A stretch of 64,000 bases of DNA from Tamlana carrageenivorans (GTDB taxonomy: Bacteria; Bacteroidota; Bacteroidia; Flavobacteriales; Flavobacteriaceae): positions 1,922,001 through 1,986,000 of the forward strand of contig NZ_CP025938.1 of NCBI RefSeq assembly GCF_002893765.1, written 5' to 3'. Numbering within the stretch: the stretch's first letter is position 1; each line of letters opens with the position of its first letter. The notes beneath the pieces are model-generated. The model was not told the origin of the DNA, ran no database searches, and was given only the letters and a program-made list of their open reading frames with translations. Made by a program: the position numbers and the translations under genes. Of this stretch, positions 1 to 9,800 are shown piece after piece.

Positions 1-1719
1 TCTAATATTTTCGACGTCACCGAAGATCAATCTATATCCAATATAAAATCTCGTCTGCTTTCTGAAGATAAGCATAAAGATACAGAAGCAATAAACCATT
101 TTTTTGGCACATTCAAGTCCTTGTTGGGTGTCGATGATATTAAAGTTGGTGTGTCGCTGTACGATAATGAAGAAGGGATGTTTTATCGCTTTTATGGAGA
201 AGAAATTAGCAGTTATATTTTAGGACAAACACAAAGTGAAAAATGCTGTGAAGCTTTGTGTGAATGGTCTTATAACCGATTAGTGAATGAACATAAATAC
301 TTGTCTGTATCCAATGTAGACGCCATGGTGGAAACGGCTGGTCATTGTTCTCCCGAAATTCAAAGTTTACATGCTCAAGGTGTTAAAAGCGCCATTTTGG
401 TACCCATTGCAAACGATGATGAGTTGCTAGGTATTCTAGAAATAGTGTCTTCAAAACCCTATGTGCTTAATAGTATTAATGCTAATAAATTGGCGGTAGT
501 AACACCGCATATTTTAGCGTCGGTAGAACGCTCTAAAAGAGAGGAGGAGAATTTAATTGAAGCCATTATTCAAAAAGAATGCACCTCCATTCACCCTAGT
601 GTGAAATGGCGTTTTGAGCAAGAAGCTAAAAATTATATTAAAGCTGAGGCCTCTGGTTTAGAGCCTGTTTTTAAAAGAATTGCCTTCGAAAATGTCTACC
701 CGCTATATGGTCAAATCGATATAAAAGGTTCTTCCGAAGCAAGAAATGAAGCTACCAAACTAGATTTAACCTTGCAATTACAAGCTTCAAAAGCAATTTT
801 TAAGCAGGCCAATGCCTTAAATAGTCTGCCTATTTACGAGCAGTTTATGTATCAGATTGATGCCTTTTTATCCGATTTAAAAAATCATTTTCAAGTGGAT
901 AGTGAACAGCAAATAGCCGATTTTTTTAAACAAGATATCGAGCCTGTTTTTGCCTATGTAAAAAAGGACAATGTACTTAAACCTCAAATTGATGCTTATT
1001 TCGAGAGTATTGATGATCGAACAAGGTCGTTGTATCGACACCGCAAAAACTATGATGAAACCATAGCGCATATCAATCGGGAAATGGCTTTGCATTTAGA
1101 TGAAAAGCAAATAGAAGCCCAAGCTATGTACCCTCATTTTTTCGAGCGTTATAAAACCGATGGTGTGGAGCATAACATGTATATTGGCGAGTCGATTACG
1201 AAAGCAGACAGCTTCAATCCAATTTATCTATACAATTTACGATTGTGGCAATTGCAAGTCATGTGCGAAATGGAAAATGCTTACTACGATATGAAAAATG
1301 ATTTTCCAGTTCAGCTCGATGTGGCTTCTTTAATTTTAGTGTTTAATCAACCTTTGTCCATCAGTTTTAAAATGGACGAAAAACAATTTGATGTCGATGG
1401 TACTTACAATGCACGATACGAAATTGTGAAAAAACGCGTCGATAAAGCTTTTATAAAAGGTACAAACGAGCGCTTAACACAAAAAGGGAAAATTAGCATT
1501 GTGTATTCGCAAAAACAAGATGAAGTAGAATATCTGCGTTATATTAAGTTCTTGCAGTCCAAAAATTATTTAGATAGTAACGTTGAAATTGTAGATCTTG
1601 AAGATTTACAAGCTGTAACCGGACTTAAAGCTATTCGTGTTGCCGTGCTTTACCATAAAGGCGAAGATTTGAAATCGGTTTATACTTATGAGGATTTAAT
1701 GAAAACCATCAAGCTTTAA
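1..1719 (+). CDS. GAF domain protein, 5' end outside window
   Basis: The frame is open from base 1 without a stop, so the gene begins upstream of the window; the TTG at 121 is an internal codon. 572 codons are visible. The N-terminal part of the visible protein looks like a GAF sensor domain (a run ending in ILVPIANDDELLGILEIVS, typical of the last GAF strands), followed by a long mainly helical region I do not recognise. GAF domains bind small molecules or mediate dimerisation; the ligand cannot be told. No enzymatic output domain is visible in this part. It ends tail to tail with the HD gene, overlapping it by 4 bases, so the two are not co-transcribed. Confidence 0.75.
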   Translation, partial: SNIFDVTEDQSISNIKSRLLSEDKHKDTEAINHFFGTFKSLLGVDDIKVGVSLYDNEEGMFYRFYGEEISSYILGQTQSEKCCEALCEWSYNRLVNEHKYLSVSNVDAMVETAGHCSPEIQSLHAQGVKSAILVPIANDDELLGILEIVSSKPYVLNSINANKLAVVTPHILASVERSKREEENLIEAIIQKECTSIHPSVKWRFEQEAKNYIKAEASGLEPVFKRIAFENVYPLYGQIDIKGSSEARNEATKLDLTLQLQASKAIFKQANALNSLPIYEQFMYQIDAFLSDLKNHFQVDSEQQIADFFKQDIEPVFAYVKKDNVLKPQIDAYFESIDDRTRSLYRHRKNYDETIAHINREMALHLDEKQIEAQAMYPHFFERYKTDGVEHNMYIGESITKADSFNPIYLYNLRLWQLQVMCEMENAYYDMKNDFPVQLDVASLILVFNQPLSISFKMDEKQFDVDGTYNARYEIVKKRVDKAFIKGTNERLTQKGKISIVYSQKQDEVEYLRYIKFLQSKNYLDSNVEIVDLEDLQAVTGLKAIRVAVLYHKGEDLKSVYTYEDLMKTIKL

Positions 1720-2912
1720 GCGTTGGCACCATGAAGGGCAAAGGCAAAAGTTAGGACACTTATAATAATGCCAATCATAAATACAGCATAGGTTAAACGT
1801 AGTATTTTGTATTTTTTATCTAAAACCAAACCAAGAAAATAAAGGTCTTTTTTCATGGATGAATACAGGTATTCGCGGTCTTGCATCATTTCGCCCATAG
1901 CCCATTCAAAATCTTTCAAACTCATTTTATGGAAATTTCCGAAGAATAAAAGGTTGACTTTTTTGTTCTTAACGTCTTCTTTTGTGAATTTTCCACTGGT
2001 TACATTAGGCCGTGTTGCCATAATAGATAGGATAATGGAAATAACCGTGAATATCACAAAAATGGCTGTTGGCCAAATGAGGTAGTCGTTGGATGGTTTG
2101 TCTAATTTTGAAACCAGATTGGAAATCACTAACGACACAATAATCGCATTTACCGATAATAAAATGTTGGCTTTGGTATCGGCAATATTACTAAGTTCAA
2201 TATGGTTTTTTAAAGTCACTCTAAACATGGTCTCGATACCGCGTTCAGGTAAATCTACTCGGTGTTTTTTTAGGTTTAAGGTTTCTGTTTTATGTTTTAA
2301 TTTTCTGTTTTCAGAACTTATTTTTTTTTGGGCCTTGAGGAGTTCCGAAATGTTTTTGCCTTTTCGTTTCTGCCAAAGCGCATTGGCTTCCGAGGTATAA
2401 AAACGATGCTGAATGGCTAAAAATTGAATATTTTCCTCTAGCCATGCTGATTCCGAAAGTTTTTTGTTACACGTAAGTTCCCATTCTTTTTTGAGTAATT
2501 CTGAAACTTCAAAGTAGGTTTTGCTGCCTATATGAGAGCAATCGGCATCTCTAATTATTTTTTCTGATATGGTTTTAGGTTCGTAACCTGCTCTTGTAGC
2601 GAGAATGAGTTGGAAAACAGTTTCCTGGTCGGCATCCTTTAAAGCGTGGTGCTTAAAAAAAGATTTGGCTATAAGCACACTTTCTTCTTCGTGCTTCTTA
2701 ATATTTTTAGTGTATCCGGTATCGTGAAACCAAGCGGCCAATACCAGTAAATTTTTTTCATGTTCAGATAAACCACATTGCTCCGCTAAAAGGTTTGCTT
2801 TTTCAACGACCCGTTGGGTATGTGTTAAATTATGATACAGAAATTTACAATCTAATTTTTCATTCAATAAAGTTGATGCAAACTGTTCTGCTTCAGCAAT
2901 AAGTTTTTCCAT
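1716..2912 (-). CDS. HD phosphohydrolase fused to Pycsar-effector-like membrane domain
   Basis: 398 aa in two parts. Residues about 1-190 form an HD domain with the usual metal ligands: His31 in NLTHTQ, the HD pair in WFHDTGY (63-64), His74 and Asp122 in RDAD. Such domains hydrolyse nucleotides or cyclic nucleotides. Residues about 225-398 contain a motif like SNIADTKANILLSVNA leading into a membrane helix, a second helix near 280 and a third at the C-terminus. This matches the DUF5706/PycTM fold of Pycsar antiphage effectors. No pyrimidine cyclase gene is seen beside it, so a defence role is only inference; many Bacteroidota carry this fusion chromosomally. It is transcribed on its own, converging on the GAF gene. 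Confidence 0.8.
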   Translation of the reverse strand: MEKLIAEAEQFASTLLNEKLDCKFLYHNLTHTQRVVEKANLLAEQCGLSEHEKNLLVLAAWFHDTGYTKNIKKHEEESVLIAKSFFKHHALKDADQETVFQLILATRAGYEPKTISEKIIRDADCSHIGSKTYFEVSELLKKEWELTCNKKLSESAWLEENIQFLAIQHRFYTSEANALWQKRKGKNISELLKAQKKISSENRKLKHKTETLNLKKHRVDLPERGIETMFRVTLKNHIELSNIADTKANILLSVNAIIVSLVISNLVSKLDKPSNDYLIWPTAIFVIFTVISIILSIMATRPNVTSGKFTKEDVKNKKVNLLFFGNFHKMSLKDFEWAMGEMMQDREYLYSSMKKDLYFLGLVLDKKYKILRLTYAVFMIGIIISVLTFAFALHGANA

Positions 2913-3114
2913 AAATGTTCTTATTATTTAGTAAAAATACTAAACTTTACAACAATAATTTTTGTGATTATCGAATCCCGTAATTTTAGGGTATAATCGT
3001 CGCATGATTAATGTAGCAAGGCCATGAAAGCGTAAGTTTTTACTCGGTGTTTCGACTATCTTAAAGTTGGAAACAACTAGAAAATTAAAATTAAATCAAA
3101 GAAAGAATTACCAT

Positions 3115-3573
3115 ATGTTAACTTGGAAAGATGTGATTAGTTACGCCGTGAACGGAAACCCAACTCCCGATAAACGCGTAGAGAAAAGTGAGGATGCATG
3201 GAAGGAAGAATTAACTCCAGAGCAATTCAGAATTACCAGAATGAAAGGTACAGAGCATGCCCACAGTGGAGATTTATGCACCACATATGAAGAGGGTAAA
3301 TATAACTGCGTGTGTTGCGATGCCTCCTTGTTCGATTCTACTATAAAATTTAGTTCAGGAACCGGTTGGCCAAGTTTTACACAGCCTATAAAGGAAAATG
3401 CCATTAAATACGAAAAAGACACCACTTATGGTATGGTACGCGTGGAGGTGATGTGTAATTCTTGCGATGCACACTTAGGACATGTTTTTCCTGATGGGCC
3501 AGAACCTAGCGGATTGCGGTATTGCATCAATTCGGCATCTATGGTTTTAGAAAAAGAGAAAGCTCATGAGTAA
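3115..3573 (+). CDS. msrB: Peptide-methionine (R)-S-oxide reductase MsrB
   Basis: 152 aa. It reduces methionine-R-sulfoxide in proteins. Two CxxC pairs (CVCC and CNSC) form the structural zinc site; the segment GTGWPSF and the catalytic Cys in RYCINSASM are present, so this is the Cys and not the selenocysteine form. I start it at ATG 3115 (MLTWKDV); the frame can be extended to a TTG at 3067 but the added residues do not look conserved. There is no signal peptide, so it is cytoplasmic. The stop overlaps the start of msrA by 8 bases, so translation is probably coupled. Confidence 0.93.
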   Translation: MLTWKDVISYAVNGNPTPDKRVEKSEDAWKEELTPEQFRITRMKGTEHAHSGDLCTTYEEGKYNCVCCDASLFDSTIKFSSGTGWPSFTQPIKENAIKYEKDTTYGMVRVEVMCNSCDAHLGHVFPDGPEPSGLRYCINSASMVLEKEKAHE

Positions 3574-4102
3574 TTTGCAAATTGCCACCGTTGGTGGCGG
3601 CTGTTTTTGGTGTACCGAAGCCGTTTTTCAGGAAGTAAAAGGGGTAGAAAAAGTGGTGTCGGGATATTCTGGAGGAACCGTGCCAGGGCATCCTACCTAT
3701 CGTGAAATTTGCTCCGGATTAACAGGGCATGCCGAAGTGATTCAAATTACTTTTGATGCTGATGTGATTTCATATCAAGACCTTTTAATCATTTTTATGA
3801 CCACGCATGATCCTACCACTTTAAATCAACAAGGTGCCGATCGCGGAACACAATACCGATCGGTGATTTATTTTCACGATGATAAACAAGAGCAAATCGC
3901 AAAAAATGTGATCGATGAAATAAGTAGCTATTATGAAAAGCCTATTGTGACTGAAATTTCACCTCTAGATGTTTTTTATGAAGCTGAAGCTGAACATCAA
4001 AATTATTACCGTACCCACCCAACACAAGGTTATTGTAGTTTTGTAATCACACCAAAACTGATGAAACTCCGACAATTACATTCGGATAAATTAAAAGCAT
4101 GA
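3566..4102 (+). CDS. msrA: Peptide-methionine (S)-S-oxide reductase MsrA
   Basis: 178 aa, normal for the family. The catalytic motif GGGCFWCTEA lies at residues 10-19, followed by the conserved YSGG, GHAE and DPTTLNQQGADRGTQYRS segments. It repairs the S-epimer of methionine sulfoxide and so complements the overlapping msrB. It is cytoplasmic, with no leader. Its last codons overlap the next gene (selO) by 4 bases (ATGA), which makes a tightly packed msrB-msrA-selO operon. Confidence 0.95.
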   Translation: MSNLQIATVGGGCFWCTEAVFQEVKGVEKVVSGYSGGTVPGHPTYREICSGLTGHAEVIQITFDADVISYQDLLIIFMTTHDPTTLNQQGADRGTQYRSVIYFHDDKQEQIAKNVIDEISSYYEKPIVTEISPLDVFYEAEAEHQNYYRTHPTQGYCSFVITPKLMKLRQLHSDKLKA

Positions 4103-5661
4103 AACTGAATATAAACGATAAATTCACCAAAGAATTACCTGCCGATCCTGTTCTGGAAAACAGAAGAAGACAGGTGGAAAAATCCTGTTTTTCCTATGTA
4201 ACGCCTAAAAAAACAGCGCAGCCAGAAATGCTTCATGTGTCTCCCGAAATGCTTGCCAACCTTGGGCTTTCAGAAGAAGATAGTAAATCAGAAGCTTTTT
4301 TAAAGGTGTTTACTGGAAATGAAGTTTTACCAAATACAACGCCTTATGCCATGTGTTATGGTGGCTATCAGTTCGGGAATTGGGCTGGGCAATTGGGCGA
4401 TGGTCGTGCTATAAATTTATGCGAAGTCACGCATAACAATAAAAACAGGGCACTTCAATTAAAGGGATCGGGCGAAACACCTTATTCAAGAACCGCCGAT
4501 GGTTTGGCCGTTTTACGTTCGTCCATTCGGGAGTATTTATGTAGCGAAGCCATGTTTCATTTGGGAGTGCCAACAACACGCGCTTTGTCGTTGGCCTTAT
4601 CTGGCGACCAAGTATTACGTGATGTTTTGTATAACGGCAATCCCGAATATGAAAAAGGCGCTATTGTTTGTCGCGCCGCCGAATCTTTTTTACGCTTTGG
4701 AAACTATCAAATATTCGCCGCAAGACAAGATCATAAAACGCTTAAAACTTTAGTCGATTACACCATAAAATATCATTTTTCGCATTTAGGAAATCCGTCG
4801 AAAGACACCTATTTGGCATTTTTTAATGAAGTGACTCAGCGTACGCTTGACATGATAATTCACTGGCAACGGGTTGGTTTTGTACATGGTGTAATGAATA
4901 CCGATAACATGTCTATTCTCGGGTTAACTATAGATTACGGGCCTTACGGTTGGTTAGAGGGATTCGATTTTGGATGGACCCCTAATACCACCGATAGACA
5001 GCATAAACGCTACCGTTTTGGTAATCAGCCTAACATGGGACTTTGGAATTTGTTGCAACTTGCGAATGCGCTTTATCCGTTAATTGAAGATGTTCCAACT
5101 CTAGAAGCGATATTAAACACCTATCAAACCCATTTTGAAGCCGAATCCTTAAAGATGATGCGCTCAAAATTAGGATTGTTAGAAGAAGTTGATTCCGATC
5201 TTGCGCTAATTCAAGATTTAGAAGATGTGCTGCACCTCACGGAAACCGATATGACGATTTTCTTCCGATTGTTAGCCAATTTTAATGCTGAAAAAGCTGA
5301 TGAAGGTTTCAACGTGATTTCAGAAGCTTTTTATACGCCCGATACCATTTCCGAAGCCATTAAAAACCGTTGGGAACAGTGGTTTGAAAATTATGCCGAA
5401 CGTTTAAAATTGGAGACGATTTCTTCTTCCGAAAGGAAAGAAAACATGAATGGCGTGAATCCGAAATACGTGTTAAGAAACTATATGGCACAATTAGCTA
5501 TTGATGATGCCGATAAAGGCGATTATAAATTAATTGACGAATTATTTCAGCTCTTAAAACAGCCTTATGCCGAGCAACCCGAATACGAAAAATGGTTTGC
5601 TAAACGGCCAGAATGGGCACGCATTAAAGTAGGCTGTTCCATGTTGTCTTGTAGTTCGTAG
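4099..5661 (+). CDS. selO: SelO family protein (protein AMPylase, YdiU/UPF0061)
   Basis: 520 aa, full length for bacterial SelO. Characteristic segments are YGGYQFGNWAGQLGDGRA, LKGSGETPYSR, SREY-like SIREYL, HGVMNTDNMSILG (catalytic loop) and DYGPYGW. The protein ends with GCSMLSCSS; the Cys-Ser-Ser tail is where eukaryotic SelO carries selenocysteine. Family members have a pseudokinase fold and transfer AMP to Ser/Thr/Tyr of target proteins, with a link to oxidative stress. Its overlap with msrA supports that link. Targets in this organism are unknown. Confidence 0.93.
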   Translation: MKLNINDKFTKELPADPVLENRRRQVEKSCFSYVTPKKTAQPEMLHVSPEMLANLGLSEEDSKSEAFLKVFTGNEVLPNTTPYAMCYGGYQFGNWAGQLGDGRAINLCEVTHNNKNRALQLKGSGETPYSRTADGLAVLRSSIREYLCSEAMFHLGVPTTRALSLALSGDQVLRDVLYNGNPEYEKGAIVCRAAESFLRFGNYQIFAARQDHKTLKTLVDYTIKYHFSHLGNPSKDTYLAFFNEVTQRTLDMIIHWQRVGFVHGVMNTDNMSILGLTIDYGPYGWLEGFDFGWTPNTTDRQHKRYRFGNQPNMGLWNLLQLANALYPLIEDVPTLEAILNTYQTHFEAESLKMMRSKLGLLEEVDSDLALIQDLEDVLHLTETDMTIFFRLLANFNAEKADEGFNVISEAFYTPDTISEAIKNRWEQWFENYAERLKLETISSSERKENMNGVNPKYVLRNYMAQLAIDDADKGDYKLIDELFQLLKQPYAEQPEYEKWFAKRPEWARIKVGCSMLSCSS

Positions 5662-5679
5662 AATATAATTAATTAAATA

Positions 5680-5766
5680 CGTGCGTCACCCTATACTTGT
5701 TTCAGGGGAGCATCATCATCAGGGATTATCATTATGTGATGCTGAAACAAGTTCAGCATGACGTAT
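5680..5766. repeat. Dispersed long imperfect inverted repeat
   Basis: The arms at 5683-5715 and 5737-5765 are imperfect reverse complements (core TTGTTTCAG / CTGAAACAAGTTCAGCATGACG) around a short loop. A decayed relative sits at 20784-20813. Hairpins of this sort are common intergenic repeats in flavobacterial genomes. Here it lies just after selO and could also act as a 3'-end structure. Confidence 0.7.
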
Positions 5767-5798
5767 TTTAGCGAAATAGATAATTTGTTAAAATAAAA

Positions 5799-6770
5799 AT
5801 AAAAGTCATCAAAACATCACTTACAGAAATAGGATTAGGCTTAGCGGCATTAGGTAGGCCCGAATACATTAATATTCGTGCCGAACACGATATCGATAAA
5901 TCTGAAGCAGCCTTTAAAAGTACAACATTTTCGGTGTTACATGAAGCTTACAGGTTAGGAGTGCGTTATTTTGATACCGCGCCGTCTTATGGAAAAGGGG
6001 AGGCCTTTTTACAAGAATGGAATACCTTAACCAATCATGAAGATGTTATTCTAGGCACCAAATGGGGCTATACCTATGTGGCCAATTGGCAATTAGGGTA
6101 TCCTGGTAAACATGAAATAAAGGAGCATTCCTTAGGTAAATTATTAGAGCAGTGGGAAGTTTCAAAAGCCATGCTGCCCAGACTAAAATATTATCAGGTG
6201 CATTCGGCAACTTTTGATAGCGGTATTCTAGAAAACCATGGCGTATTAGAAACCCTAGCTCAAATTAAAAAGGAAACCGGATTATACATTGGTATCACAA
6301 CCAGTGGTGAAAATCAAAAAGAGGTCATTTCCGAAGCATTAAAAATTGAAAGTCATGGCAATGCTTTATTTGATAGTTTTCAAGTGTCTTATAATGTTTT
6401 CGAGCAATCGACTTTCGAAATATTACGCAGGGTTCTTGAAAGTGGAAAAACGGTTATTATTAAAGAGGCCTTGGCTAACGGACGCGTTTTTGAAAGTGAA
6501 AATTTCCCGACATATAAAGCGGCTTATTCCCTTTTAAAGGGTTTAGCGGTGAAATACCAGGTGGGAGTCGATGCCATTGCTTTGCGTTTTGTTATGGATT
6601 GTTTACAGCCCGATTACGTGCTTAGTGGCGCGTCGAATGTAACTCAATTGAAAGAAAATTTAAAAGCTAATACTTTTAAATTGGATATAAACGATGTAAA
6701 AGCTCTTAAAACCTTAAATGTTGCGTCCAGTTTTTATTGGAAAGAGCGCAGTGATTTGGATTGGAATTAA
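5799..6770 (+). CDS. Aldo/keto reductase, apparent ATA start
   Basis: About 323 aa. An NAD(P)-dependent TIM-barrel reductase, with catalytic Asp and Tyr in the segment RYFDTAPSYGKGE, a Lys in GTKWGY and a His in YYQVHS. Coding-type sequence continues well upstream of the first common start codon (GTG 5934). Residues such as TSLTEIGLGLAALGRPEY match the first barrel strand of the family. The frame is open back to 5784, but the only codon where a start is expected, just before KVIKTSL, is ATA at 5799. So either ATA is used, or a start was lost and the protein is made poorly or shortened. Substrate unknown. It is a single gene after selO. Confidence 0.75.
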   Translation: MKVIKTSLTEIGLGLAALGRPEYINIRAEHDIDKSEAAFKSTTFSVLHEAYRLGVRYFDTAPSYGKGEAFLQEWNTLTNHEDVILGTKWGYTYVANWQLGYPGKHEIKEHSLGKLLEQWEVSKAMLPRLKYYQVHSATFDSGILENHGVLETLAQIKKETGLYIGITTSGENQKEVISEALKIESHGNALFDSFQVSYNVFEQSTFEILRRVLESGKTVIIKEALANGRVFESENFPTYKAAYSLLKGLAVKYQVGVDAIALRFVMDCLQPDYVLSGASNVTQLKENLKANTFKLDINDVKALKTLNVASSFYWKERSDLDWN

Positions 6771-6828
6771 AAGTTAGCCCGTTTAGTTTTATTGTTTCAA
6801 TAAAAAAATGTAGTATATAATAGTGTTT

Positions 6829-9800
6829 ATGAAGGTTTTGAAACTTTTTTTTGTCGTTGTCACGCTCTTTTTTGCTAGTGCCTGTGCCACTTATAAACCT
6901 CAGTATAAAACGAAAGCAATAGTTTCTAAGTTTCCCGATAAAACCATTGTGCATTCCTTTTACTTAATTGGAGATGCCGGTAATTCGCCAATAGGAACCG
7001 CTACCGAAACTCTTAAAGCTTTTAAAAAGGACTTAGCGCAGGCCTCAAAAAATAGTACAGCTATTTTTTTGGGCGATAATATTTATCCTAAAGGCATGCC
7101 CAATAAAAAGGATAAAGGGCGCGCTTTCGCGGAACATCAGCTGGATATGCAAATCGATGCTGTAACAAACTTTAAAGGCCAAACTTTGTTTATACCTGGA
7201 AATCATGATTGGTATAACGACGGATTAAAAGGTCTAAAACGTCAGGAGAAATATATTGAAGATCGACTGGGGAAAAACACCTTTCTCCCAGAGAAAGGAT
7301 GCCCCATTGAACGTGTGAAAATTTCGGATCATACGGTTCTAATTGTTATAGATTCCGAATGGTATTTAACCAATTGGGATAAGCACCCAACAATAAACGA
7401 TGCTTGCGATATAAAAACCAGAGATAAATTTTTTGATGAATTTGAAAGCGAAATTAAAAAGGCACGAGGAAAAACCACTATTGTAGCCATTCATCATCCC
7501 ATGTTTACCAATGGCTCTCATGGCGGCCAATATGGTTTTAAAAGTCATATGACGCCCGTTCCTGTTTTGGGAACTTTAAAAAATGTGATTCGTAAAACGG
7601 GTGGTGTGGTTAGCGTCGATGATCAAAATAAATGCTATTTGGAGCTTAAAAAACGTTTAGTAACACTGTCTCAAGAAAACGAAAAAGCCATTTTTGTTTC
7701 GGGGCATGATCATAACTTGCAGTATCTTATTCAAGATAATCTGCCGCAAATTATTAGTGGCGCAGGATCAAAAACGAATCCGACACGACTGGTGGGTGGC
7801 GGACAATTTTCATACGGAGCTCCGGGTTACGCCCGACTAGATGTTTTTAATGATGGCGCTTCCTATGTGCGTTTTTATTCTAATAATCGAGTGGTTTTTC
7901 AATCGGAAGTCTTGCCAAAAGACCTTGAAAATAACTTTAATGATTTAGTAGAAAACTTTCCGAAGGAAAAAAAAGCGTCCATTTATAGCCGTTCCGAAAC
8001 CGAAAAAAGTAGTTTCCATAAATGGCTTTTTGGAGTTCGCTATCGCGAAGATTTTAGTACGCCTGTTTTAGCACCTACCGTAAATTTAGACACGCTTTTT
8101 GGGGGGTTAACTCCTGTAAGAAAGGGAGGAGGGCATCAATCAAAATCACTGCGATTAGTAGATAAAAATGGTCGGGAGTACGTGATGCGGGCGCTTCGAA
8201 AAAATGCCGAGCAATACATGCAAGCCGTTGCTTTTAAAGAACAGTATATTGAAGGCCAATTTGCTGAAACTTATACCGAAGGCTTAATGCTGGATGTTTT
8301 TACAGGATCGCACCCCTACGCGCCCTTTGTTGTTGGCGATCTGGCTGATGCTATTCATGTTTATCATACCAATCCAGTACTTTATTACGTGCCTAAACAA
8401 AAAGCTATTGGGGCTTATAATGATGAGTTTGGCGATGCACTATATATGATTGAAGAACGCACCGATTCTGGTCATGGCAATCAAGCAAGTTTTGGCTTTT
8501 CAAATACCATGGTGAGTACCGACGATTTGTTGAAAAACCTAACCGCCGATGAAAAGTATATTGTCGATGAAGCAGCTTACATTAAAGCCCGTTTATTTGA
8601 TATGCTTATTGGCGATTGGGATCGGCATGAAGATCAATGGCGCTGGGCAGCATTTAAAGAAGCAGGTAAGGTGGTTTACCGACCTGTGCCTCGAGATCGC
8701 GATCAGGCTTTTTCTGTTATGGCCGATGGTTTTTTACTCAACTTGCTAACCGTTTTAGAGCCTTCGGTTCGCGGTATGAAAAGCTATTCGGAAACCCTGA
8801 AAAAACCAAAATGGTTTAACGCAGCGCCTTACGCTTTAGATATGGCGCTAATTAATCAATCCGATAAAAAGGTATGGGATGTCCAGGTTCAGTTTATTCA
8901 AAAGCATATTACCGATGCTGTAATAGATGCTGCTTTCTCACATGTTCCACCAGAAGTGAATCAACAAAGTATTGCTGATATCAAACGGAAATTGAAAGGA
9001 CGTCGTGAGCATCTTCAGCAAATTTCTGATGCTTATTTCAACCATATAAGGAAATTCGCTGTCGTTAAAGGAACACATAAGGATGATTGGTTTGAAATTA
9101 TTCGTTTACCAAAAGGGGAAACGAAAGTGACGGTATATAGAATTAAAAATGGTGAAAAAGCCGATGTTGTGCATCAACATACATACCACAGGAAAGCAAC
9201 TAAAGAAATTTGGGTTTTTGGACTGGATGACAACGATCATTTTGAGGTTACAGGAGATGGAAAACAAGCTATAAAACTGCGTTTAATTGGCGGTCAAAAT
9301 AATGATGTTTATGCTGTTTCCAATGCTAGAAAACTTAAAATTTACGATCAGAAAAGTAAAAACAATCAGTTTTTAACCCGTAAAGGCAAGAAGACACTTG
9401 CCGACGATTATGAGGTTAATTTATACGATTATAAGAAACTGAAAAATAATACCAATCAACTGTTACCAGCTTTGGGGCTTAATCCCGATGATGGCTTTAG
9501 GCTTGGTTTTAAAAATACGTGGACTAACTACGGGTTTGAGCGTAATCCCTTCACGTCAAAACACCGTGTTTCGGCGTCTTATTATTTCGCAACGCATGGT
9601 TTTGATTTAGCTTATAAAGTCGAATTGACTCATGTTATTGGTGATTTTAATTTGGGTTTGGAAGCTTTGTTTACCAGTCCGAATTACACCATTAATTTTT
9701 TTGGTTATGGGAACAATACACCAAATTTTGAAGCCGATAATCACGACGGTACGCATGTGAATATGAATTACAACCGCGTAAAACTAGAAACCTTAAGTTT

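Noticed and set aside
121..1719. TTG 121 as real start of the GAF protein
   Set aside because: The frame is open upstream to base 1 with coding-type sequence, so the true start lies outside the window.
1716..2912. A complete Pycsar defence system
   Set aside because: No uridylate or cytidylate cyclase gene is present in the visible neighbourhood; only the effector-like domain is.
3067..3573. TTG 3067 as start of msrB
   Set aside because: The 16 added residues are basic and unlike the family; ATG 3115 gives the normal N-terminus.
6706..6954. 82-codon frame opposite the start of the large phosphoesterase gene
   Set aside because: Lies over two well-supported genes on the other strand; composition is that of a shadow frame.
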